20,164 nucleotides of DNA. Origin: Thermaceae bacterium. GTDB lineage: Bacteria; Deinococcota; Deinococci; Deinococcales; Marinithermaceae. How positions within the stretch are numbered: position 1 is the stretch's first letter; every line of letters starts with the position of its first letter. The notes beneath the pieces are model-generated. The model did not search any database. It saw only the letters and a program-made list of their open reading frames with translations, and was not told where the DNA came from. Where the stretch lies: the NCBI GenBank assembly GCA_026989475.1, contig JALSJG010000110.1, positions 1 through 20,164 on the forward strand. The letters run 5' to 3'. The position numbers and the translations under genes were made by a program. Shown piece by piece: positions 1 to 5,627 of this stretch.

Positions 1-292
1 GGGTGAGCCCCGGGAGCTCGATCACGATCCGGTTTTTCCCCTGGATCTGGATCACGGGCTCGGCCACGCCCAGGGCGTTGATGCGGTTTTCGAGCACGGT
101 GCGAACCTGCTCGAGCTCCTCCTGGGTAGGGTTTTCCACCGTGGTCTTGAGCACGATCCTGAGCCCGCCCTGCAGGTCGAGCCCGAGCCGGAAGCGGGGC
201 TCGTCGGGCGGCGCCCAGGGCTTCCAGATGGCGGCGAGGGCCGCCAGAAAAACGATGAGCAAAAACCAACCGGTCCACTTTCCGGACTGCAT
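1..292 (-). CDS. secD: Protein translocase subunit SecD, N-terminal part (cut by left edge)
   Basis: The product is part of the SecDF complex, which uses the proton gradient to help pull secreted proteins across the cytoplasmic membrane. Visible are the first 97 residues: a short cytoplasmic start, one membrane helix (about residues 7-23), the SecD signature LGLDLQGG (about residues 37-44), and the start of the first periplasmic domain with the typical ENRINALGVAEP stretch. The ATG at 290-292 has a strong ribosome binding site (GGAGGTG) just upstream. The rest lies outside the window, so it cannot be seen whether SecD is fused to SecF, as in Thermus. It follows the infB cluster on the same strand, with a 65-base gap after the small membrane protein gene. 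Confidence 0.93.
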   Translation of the reverse strand, partial: MQSGKWTGWFLLIVFLAALAAIWKPWAPPDEPRFRLGLDLQGGLRIVLKTTVENPTQEELEQVRTVLENRINALGVAEPVIQIQGKNRIVIELPGLT

Positions 293-357
293 CCTTCACC
301 TCCTCTCTTACCGAAAAACCAGAAGCCTCGCGCCTACCGAAAGGACGGGACCGGTGG

Positions 358-666
358 CTATCCGCCCTCGAGCAAAAGCCGGGAGAGGAAGAGGTACCGC
401 CGGCGCTCGGGCCGGGGCGGGAGGAGGCGGAGCCGGGCCCTGGAGGTCCCCCGCCAAGCCCCTCCCCCAAGCCCGCCGGCGACGAGCGCCAGGGCCCCCA
501 AAGCCACGCCCACCAATCCCGTTTTGGCGACGAGCTCGGGGCCCGGAGCAAAGAGTCCGCTCGAAACCGGGGGCGGGGCCGGGGCGGGGGCCGGCAGCGC
601 CAAAAACAAAAGCGCCAGGGCCACGAAAAGCGACCCTAGGCGCACGCGCTCCTTCCCGCCCGGCAT
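358..666 (-). CDS. Small membrane protein between infB and secD, function unknown
   Basis: This 102-residue reading frame has no family I recognise. It contains a hydrophobic segment near the N-terminus (about residues 11-25), which could be a signal anchor, then a run of Ala-Pro pairs, a second hydrophobic segment (about residues 47-69, rich in Gly/Ala/Leu), and a basic, arginine-rich tail. It begins 21 bases after the infB stop on the same strand, so it is probably co-transcribed. The ATG at 664-666 has a poor ribosome binding site. A GTG eight codons in (643-645) is preceded closely by AAGGAG and may be the true start, giving 95 residues. The position between infB and secD suggests an envelope protein, but that is only context. 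The composition is simple enough that a chance frame cannot be excluded. Confidence 0.5.
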   Translation of the reverse strand: MPGGKERVRLGSLFVALALLFLALPAPAPAPPPVSSGLFAPGPELVAKTGLVGVALGALALVAGGLGGGAWRGTSRARLRLLPPRPERRRYLFLSRLLLEGG

Positions 667-687
667 ACCGGGCCCTATGTTAACCGG

Positions 688-2412
688 TCAGGCCCGGGCG
701 ACCTCGACGACCTCGAGGGCCTCGAGCACGTCCCCCTCCTCAAAGTCGTCGAACCCGGCGAGCTTGATCCCGCACTCGTAGCCGGCGGGCACCTCGCGAA
801 CGTCCTCCTTGAAGCGCTTTAAGGACTCGATCTTGCCCCGCCAGACCTCCTCGCCCCCCCGGAGCACCCGGACCTCGGCGTTCCGGGTGATCTTGCCGTC
901 GGTGACGTAGCACCCGGCGACCCGGGCGCCCTTCGGGAGCTTGAAGATCGCCCGCACCTCGGCGTGGCCGAGCACCTCCTCCCGGATCTCGGGCTCGAGC
1001 TGCATCTGGACGAGCTTCCTCACCTCGTCGATCAGGTCGTAGATGACCCGGAAGGTCTTCAGGACCACGCCCTTTTGCTCCGCCTTCTTCTTCAAGGAGC
1101 CGGGCGGGTTCACGTTAAAGGCGAAGATCGCCGCGTTCTCGGTGGTGGAGGCGAGCAGGATGTCGCCCGCGGTGGGCACCCCGAGGTCGGCGTGGAGGAG
1201 GTGGATCTTGACCTCGTCGGTCTGCTCCCGGGCGAGGATGCCCTTGATCGCCTCCAGGGAGCCTTGGGTGTCGGCCCGGAGGATGAGATTCACCTCCTTC
1301 TTCCCCGACTCCTGCATCTGGCGGAGGAGATCCGCGAGGTTTTTCGCCCGGGCCGCCTGGCGCTCTTTGAGCTCGCGCTCGCGCTTTTCCTCCTTGCGTT
1401 CCTCGGCGATCTCCTTGGCGGCCGCCTCGTCCGGCACCCACTCCACCTCCGTGCCCGCGGGCGGGACCTCGCGAAAGCCGAGGACCTGAACCGGCTTTCC
1501 GGGCCCCGCCTCCTTGACCTGGCGGCCGCTGGAGTCGGTCATCGCCCGGATCTTGCCCCAGACATCGTCGGCAAGGAGATAGTCGCCGACCCGGAAGGTG
1601 CCCTGCTGCACCAAGAGGGTGGCGAGCGGTCCCGCCTTCTTGTCCATCTTGGACTCGAGGATCACGCCCCGGGGCTCGGCCGCCGGGTCGGCGCGGAGGT
1701 CCTCCATCTCCGCCACCAGGAGGATCATCTCGAGGAGCTCGTCCACCCCCTGGCCGGTCTTGGCGCTGATTGGGACCACGATCGCGTCGCCGCCGTAGGC
1801 CTCGGGAACGAAGCCCTCTTGCATGAGCTGCTGCATCACCCGGTCGGGGCTCGCGGTGGGCAGGTCGATCTTGTTGATGGCGAAGATGATCGGCACGCCG
1901 GCGGCCTTGGCGTGGGCGATCGCCTCCTTGGTCTGGGGCATGATGCCGTCGTCGGCGGCGATCACGATCACCGCGATGTCGGCGACCCTGGCCCCGCGCT
2001 CGCGGATGGTGGTGAAGGCCTCGTGCCCCGGGGTGTCGATGAAGACCACCGTGCCCTCGGGGGTCTCCACCTCAAAGGCGCCGATGTGCTGGGTGATCCC
2101 CCCGGCCTCCCGCTCGGCCACCTTGGTCTTCCGGAGGTAGTCGAGAAGGGTGGTCTTGCCGTGGTCGACGTGACCCATGACCACCACCACCGGCGGGCGC
2201 TTGGGCAGGGCCTTGCGTCTTTCCTCCTCGGCCCGCTTCCGGGCCTCCTCCCGCTGTTCGTAGACCAGCTCGCGCACCGCCTCGGCGGTCTCCTCGTCGA
2301 GGGTGGAAGCGTGGGACTTGTACGCGACCCCCATCTCGTCGAGGACCTCGAGGAGCTCCTTGGAGTCCATCCCGAGCTCGCGGGCGAGCTGGTAGATCCT
2401 AACCTTGGCCAT
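688..2412 (-). CDS. infB: Translation initiation factor IF-2
   Basis: IF-2 is the GTPase that brings initiator fMet-tRNA to the 30S subunit and promotes subunit joining. The 574-residue protein has an IF2-N domain (about residues 1-50), a short charged helix, and a complete G domain: GHVDHGKT (80-87), GGIT (104-107), DTPGH (126-130), NKID (180-183) and SAK (216-218). After this come the domain II beta-barrel and the C-terminal tRNA-binding part. It lacks the long N-terminal extension of E. coli IF-2 and matches the short Thermus form. The ATG lies inside the end of ylxR: the two frames overlap by 14 bases, which points to translational coupling in the rimP-nusA-ylxR-infB operon. Confidence 0.98.
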   Translation of the reverse strand: MAKVRIYQLARELGMDSKELLEVLDEMGVAYKSHASTLDEETAEAVRELVYEQREEARKRAEEERRKALPKRPPVVVVMGHVDHGKTTLLDYLRKTKVAEREAGGITQHIGAFEVETPEGTVVFIDTPGHEAFTTIRERGARVADIAVIVIAADDGIMPQTKEAIAHAKAAGVPIIFAINKIDLPTASPDRVMQQLMQEGFVPEAYGGDAIVVPISAKTGQGVDELLEMILLVAEMEDLRADPAAEPRGVILESKMDKKAGPLATLLVQQGTFRVGDYLLADDVWGKIRAMTDSSGRQVKEAGPGKPVQVLGFREVPPAGTEVEWVPDEAAAKEIAEERKEEKRERELKERQAARAKNLADLLRQMQESGKKEVNLILRADTQGSLEAIKGILAREQTDEVKIHLLHADLGVPTAGDILLASTTENAAIFAFNVNPPGSLKKKAEQKGVVLKTFRVIYDLIDEVRKLVQMQLEPEIREEVLGHAEVRAIFKLPKGARVAGCYVTDGKITRNAEVRVLRGGEEVWRGKIESLKRFKEDVREVPAGYECGIKLAGFDDFEEGDVLEALEVVEVARA

Positions 2413-2665
2413 CTTCTCCTCCCAAACGCGCTTTCAGCATCCGGGATAGCTCGCCGGCACGGGCGCCGGCGAAGCGCCGGAGCTTTTTCTCCTCCCAGCA
2501 CGCGGGGTTATCGGGGCAGACGTAGGCCCCGCGGCCGGGAAGCTTTCCCCTCTCATCGAGGATAAACCCTTCGGGGGTGCGCACGATCCGGAGAAGTTCG
2601 CGCTTCGGCCGGCGACGCCGGCAGACCACGCACATCCGGATGGGAACGTGCTTCCCCCGGGCCAA
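2399..2665 (-). CDS. ylxR: YlxR/RnpM-family RNA-binding protein
   Basis: This 88-residue basic protein belongs to the YlxR family, recently named RnpM in Bacillus, where it was reported to bind and modulate RNase P RNA. Visible are a basic N-terminus, the typical R-x-CVVCRRRRPKRELLR stretch, and the family signature GRGAYVC (about residues 44-50). Cysteines 12, 15, 50 and 56 form two pairs that could hold a metal, but this is inference. The start must be the TTG at 2663-2665: the nusA stop codon is in the same frame only one codon upstream, and GAGGGG lies just before as a ribosome binding site. It sits in the usual place between nusA and infB and overlaps infB by 14 bases. Confidence 0.93.
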   Translation of the reverse strand: MARGKHVPIRMCVVCRRRRPKRELLRIVRTPEGFILDERGKLPGRGAYVCPDNPACWEEKKLRRFAGARAGELSRMLKARLGGEDGQG

Positions 2666-2668
2666 GGT

Positions 2669-3856
2669 CTACCCCTCGCTTTCCTCTTTCTCGGAAGCGT
2701 CCACGAAGAGGCTTTCGAACTTGGCCTTGGCCTCCTCGCTTACCTTGATCCCCTCCTCGGCGCTGGCCGCCCGGGCGAGGGCCTCGTCGAGGTCCCCGAT
2801 CTCCTCGGACTCGACGAAGTCGATCTCGTAGCCGGTGAGCTTGGAGGCGAGCCGCACGTTCTGCCCCCCGCGGCCGATCGCCACCGAGTGCTGGTCCTTG
2901 CTGACCCAGACCTTGGCCCGTTTCTCGTCGGGGTCGAGCTCGATCCGCCCCACCTCGGCGGGGGAAAGCGCGTTCTTGATGAACTCCCGGGGATCGGGGC
3001 TCCAGGGAACGACGTCGATCTTCTCCCGGTTGAGCTCGGCGGAGACCGCCTGGATCCGCTGCCCTTTATGGCCGATGCAGGCGCCGATGGGGTCGACGTT
3101 GGGGTTGTGGCTCATGACCGCCACCTTGCTCCGGCTCCCGGGCTCGCGGGCCACCGCCTTGATCTCGACGGTGCCCTCGGCGATCTCGGGGACCTCCTGA
3201 CGCATGAGGTACTTGAGCAGCTCGGGGTGGGCGCGGGAGACGATCAGGGAGGGGCCGCGGGCGCTCTTTTTAACCTCTTTCAGGTAGACCTTGACCCGCT
3301 GGCCGGGGTGGTAGCGCTCGGTGGGGATCTGCTCCCGGGGCGGCATCAGCGCCTCGGCGCCGCCCAGGTCCACGTAGACGTTGCGGCGGTTGTCCACCCG
3401 GGCGACCTGGCCGGTGAGGACCTCGCCCTCCTTGTCCTTGAACTGCTCGTAGATGCGGTTGCGCTCGGCCTCCTTGAGGCGCTGGGTGAGGACGTTCTTG
3501 GCGGTCTGCACCGCGATGCGGGAAAACTCCTCGGGCTCGACCGGAAACTCCATCTCCTCGTCGAGCTGGACCTCGGGGTCGTACTTTCGGGCCTCCTCGA
3601 GGCTGATCTCCCGCTCGGGGTTCTCGACCTGCTCGACCACCTTCTTGATCTCAAGCACCTCGATTACCCCGCTCCGGGGATCGAGGTTCACCTCGACGAG
3701 CGGTCCCTTCCCCTCCTCGATGTCCTTCTGGCGGTAGCCCTTTTGCCGAAGATAGGCCTTCGCGAGCGCCTCCTCGAAGGCGGCGATCAGCTCGTCCACG
3801 CTGACCCCGCGCTCGAGCGCCACGGTTTCCAGTGCGTCCACGAACTCCTTGTTCAT
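2669..3856 (-). CDS. nusA: Transcription termination/antitermination factor NusA
   Basis: NusA binds RNA polymerase and controls pausing, intrinsic termination and antitermination. The 395-residue protein has the N-terminal polymerase-binding domain (about residues 1-130), an S1 domain (about 144-208), and two KH domains marked by GHKG (262-265) and GRGG (328-331). It ends in an acidic tail. It lacks the C-terminal acidic repeats of E. coli NusA, as is usual outside Proteobacteria. The ATG is preceded by GAGGGTGAGAGG. It lies 16 bases after rimP. Its TAG stop is in the same frame as the TTG start of ylxR, with one codon between them. Confidence 0.98.
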   Translation of the reverse strand: MNKEFVDALETVALERGVSVDELIAAFEEALAKAYLRQKGYRQKDIEEGKGPLVEVNLDPRSGVIEVLEIKKVVEQVENPEREISLEEARKYDPEVQLDEEMEFPVEPEEFSRIAVQTAKNVLTQRLKEAERNRIYEQFKDKEGEVLTGQVARVDNRRNVYVDLGGAEALMPPREQIPTERYHPGQRVKVYLKEVKKSARGPSLIVSRAHPELLKYLMRQEVPEIAEGTVEIKAVAREPGSRSKVAVMSHNPNVDPIGACIGHKGQRIQAVSAELNREKIDVVPWSPDPREFIKNALSPAEVGRIELDPDEKRAKVWVSKDQHSVAIGRGGQNVRLASKLTGYEIDFVESEEIGDLDEALARAASAEEGIKVSEEAKAKFESLFVDASEKEESEG

Positions 3857-3872
3857 CCTCTCACCCTCGTCC

Positions 3873-4328
3873 TTACCTGGGTTTCTCCGGCCACTCGGCG
3901 AGGTGGGCCTCGAAGCTGCCGAGCTCGAGCTCCTCTTCCTCCCCCGAGGGCAGGCGGAAGGTCACCGTGCGCTCGCCCACCGACTCGATCCGCCCGGTAA
4001 ACCGCCGCTCGCCGGCGCGCACCTTTGCTTTCAGCCCCTGAAAGCGCTCGAAGTGGCGGCGGGTGACGAGCGGCCGGTCGGGGCCCGGGGACTCGACCTC
4101 GAGCCGGTAGGACCCTTGAATCGGGTCGGCGCGGTCGAGCTCGAGGGAGAGCACCCGGCTCGCCCGCTCGAGCTCCCCCAGGGTGATCGGGGTCTCGTCG
4201 GCGTTTTCGAGCCGGACCCGGAGCACCCGGTTCTTCCCGGCCCCCTGAAGCCGGACCTCGAGGACCTCAAAGCCGAGCGGCCCTAGCACCTCCTCCACCA
4301 GCTGCCGGAGTTCCTCGTCCTTGGTCAT
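3873..4328 (-). CDS. rimP: Ribosome maturation factor RimP
   Basis: RimP assists maturation of the 30S ribosomal subunit. The 151-residue protein has the usual two-domain form: an N-terminal alpha/beta domain with the pattern LVEEVLGPLGFEVLEVRLQG (about residues 9-28), the family sequence YRLEVESPGPDRPL (about residues 97-110), and a C-terminal SH3-like barrel. It is the first gene of the nusA-infB operon, as in most bacteria. The ATG at 4326-4328 has AGGTGAAGGG upstream, directly after the leader hairpin. A promoter with a near-consensus -10 lies about 60 bases further up. Confidence 0.95.
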   Translation of the reverse strand: MTKDEELRQLVEEVLGPLGFEVLEVRLQGAGKNRVLRVRLENADETPITLGELERASRVLSLELDRADPIQGSYRLEVESPGPDRPLVTRRHFERFQGLKAKVRAGERRFTGRIESVGERTVTFRLPSGEEEELELGSFEAHLAEWPEKPR

Positions 4329-4342
4329 CGCCCTTCACCTAA

Positions 4343-4370
4343 AAGGGGGTGGGTAAGCACCCACCCCCTT
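4343..4370 (-). promoter_or_regulatory. Perfect 12-bp hairpin in the rimP operon leader
   Basis: The arms AAGGGGGTGGGT and ACCCACCCCCTT pair perfectly around a 4-base loop. On the minus strand the 3' arm runs into TTTTA and then the rimP ribosome binding site. The predicted transcript start (about 4383) lies upstream, so the hairpin would occupy most of the 5' leader. It could be an attenuator, an RNA-stability element, or a device that controls access to the rimP ribosome binding site. No gene on the plus strand ends here, so it is not an ordinary end-of-gene terminator. The structure is certain; its role is inference. Confidence 0.7.
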
Positions 4371-4389
4371 ACGGGAGCTAGCGATACCA

Positions 4390-4418
4390 AGTATACGCCT
4401 TTGCCGAATCCCGGGCAA
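4390..4418 (-). promoter_or_regulatory. Promoter of the rimP-nusA-infB operon
   Basis: On the minus strand the -35 is TTGCCC (4413-4418) and the -10 is TATACT (4390-4395), separated by exactly 17 bases. Five of six -10 bases and four of six -35 bases match the housekeeping consensus. Transcription would start near 4383 and give a leader of about 55 bases containing the hairpin. Confidence 0.7.
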
Positions 4419-4437
4419 CCCAAGCTTTAAACGCCTC

Positions 4438-4455
4438 GATGCAGAAAAATGCATC
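4438..4455. promoter_or_regulatory. Palindrome between divergent promoters, possible operator
   Basis: GATGCA and TGCATC form a perfect inverted repeat with a 6-base A-rich centre (GAAAAA). It lies 19-20 bases beyond each -35 box, between the rimP and TAXI promoters. Spacing and symmetry fit a dimeric DNA-binding regulator, but no regulator gene is present in the window and six-base arms can occur by chance. Confidence 0.3.
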
Positions 4456-4473
4456 TTTCCCGACGTTTTTCGC

Positions 4474-4503
4474 TTGACACCGGTGCGATCCGAAGGGTAT
4501 CGT
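4474..4503 (+). promoter_or_regulatory. Promoter of the TAXI-TRAP transporter genes
   Basis: A perfect -35 TTGACA (4474-4479) is followed after 18 bases by a weak -10 TATCGT (4498-4503). Transcription would start about 30 bases before the ATG of the binding protein gene, leaving room for its strong ribosome binding site. The weak -10 would fit a promoter helped by an activator, but this is inference. Confidence 0.55.
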
Positions 4504-4540
4504 ACCTCTTGGAACGAACGCTCTTCGGGAGGTGAAGCGT

Positions 4541-5536
4541 ATGAAAAAAGGCAAGCTTACGCTTACGGCAGTCCTGGCCCTGGCGCTGGCCGGACTAGGT
4601 TTTGCTCAGAAGGTCTTCATCACCATCGGGTCGGGTTCCACCACCGGGGTTTACTACCCGGTGGCGGTGGGCGTGGCCAAACTGATCAACGACAACCTCG
4701 ACAACGTACGGGCCAACGCCCGGTCCACCGGCGGGTCGGTGTACAACGCCCTCGCCATCGCCAAGGGCGAGCTGCAGATGACGATGATCCAAAACGACGT
4801 TGCCTTCTACGCCTACACCGGCACCGTCCGCAAGGAGTTCGAAGGTAAGCCGGTCGAGAAGCTGCGCGGCCTCGCCACCCTCTACCCCGAGCCGGTGCAG
4901 ATCATCGCCCGGGCCGACTCGGGCATCAAGAGCATCGCCGACATGAAGGGCAAGAAGGTCTACGTCGGCGACGTGGGCTCGGGCGTGGAGGTGAACTCCC
5001 GGCAGATCTTCGAGGCCTACGGAATGACCTTCGACGATCTCGGCCAGGCCGTGCGCGGCCGGGCGAACCAGGCGGCCCAGCTGCTGCAAGACGGCAGGAT
5101 CGATGCGCTGATCTACACCGCCGGCCTGGGTACCGCCACCATCGCCCAGCCCGCGCTGACCACCGACGTGGTCTTCGTCCCCATCGACCTCGACAAGATC
5201 CAGTACCTGCGGAACAAGTACCCCTTCTACGCCCAGTTCGTGATCCCGGCCGGCTTCTACAGCGGCAAGCCGACGGTCTCCGTGCCCACGGTGACGGTCA
5301 AGGCGACGCTGGCCGCGTCCGCGGACCTGCCCGAGGAAGTGGTCTACAACATCATGAAGCTCCTCTTCGACGAGAAGTTCGACGAGTTTAAGAAGATCCA
5401 CGCCAACCTCGAGAAGTACTTCACCCTGGATAAGGCGCTGGACGGCATGCCGATTCCGCTCCACCCCGGTGCGGTGAAGTTCTACCAGGAAAAGGGGATC
5501 GAGGTCCCGGCGGAGCTCCTGCCGCCTGGAATGTAA
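4541..5536 (+). CDS. TAXI-family TRAP transporter solute-binding protein
   Basis: This is the extracytoplasmic receptor that captures substrate and delivers it to the TRAP permease encoded next. The 331-residue product has a signal peptide (about residues 1-22: lysines, a Leu/Ala-rich core, then GFA before QKVF). The mature part begins with the TAXI pattern ITIGSGSTTGVYYP (27-40). A Thermus thermophilus TAXI protein has been crystallised with glutamate or glutamine, so an acidic amino acid or related carboxylate is a reasonable but unproven substrate. I chose the ATG at 4541 because GGGAGGTGA (4528-4536) is its ribosome binding site; a GTG at 4532 in the same frame lies inside that site. A hairpin terminator follows the stop. 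Confidence 0.94.
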   Translation: MKKGKLTLTAVLALALAGLGFAQKVFITIGSGSTTGVYYPVAVGVAKLINDNLDNVRANARSTGGSVYNALAIAKGELQMTMIQNDVAFYAYTGTVRKEFEGKPVEKLRGLATLYPEPVQIIARADSGIKSIADMKGKKVYVGDVGSGVEVNSRQIFEAYGMTFDDLGQAVRGRANQAAQLLQDGRIDALIYTAGLGTATIAQPALTTDVVFVPIDLDKIQYLRNKYPFYAQFVIPAGFYSGKPTVSVPTVTVKATLAASADLPEEVVYNIMKLLFDEKFDEFKKIHANLEKYFTLDKALDGMPIPLHPGAVKFYQEKGIEVPAELLPPGM

Positions 5537-5554
5537 GCGCCCATCGTGCGATCG

Positions 5555-5588
5555 CTACCGGCGGCCCCAAAGCCGCCGGTAGTTTATT
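5555..5588 (+). terminator. Hairpin terminator between binding protein and permease
   Basis: An 11-bp perfect stem (CTACCGGCGGC paired with GCCGCCGGTAG) with a 6-base loop is followed by TTTATT. It lies 18 bases after the binding-protein stop and 39 bases before the permease start. The permease has no clear promoter of its own, so this is probably a partial terminator that keeps the binding protein in excess over the permease. Confidence 0.75.
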
Positions 5589-5627
5589 CATGCTAAGATG
5601 GCTCCGTATCCAAGCGCGAGGTGAAAC

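Noticed and set aside
964..2565. 533-residue open frame on the plus strand
   Set aside because: It lies opposite infB and has no domain character; long antisense frames are expected in DNA this rich in GC.
4532..4540. GTG as start of the TAXI binding protein
   Set aside because: The GTG is part of the ribosome binding site GGGAGGTGA serving the ATG at 4541, which also begins a normal signal peptide.
5594..5599. TAAGAT as a -10 box for the TRAP permease
   Set aside because: No -35 is present at 17-18 bases; that position falls within the terminator stem.
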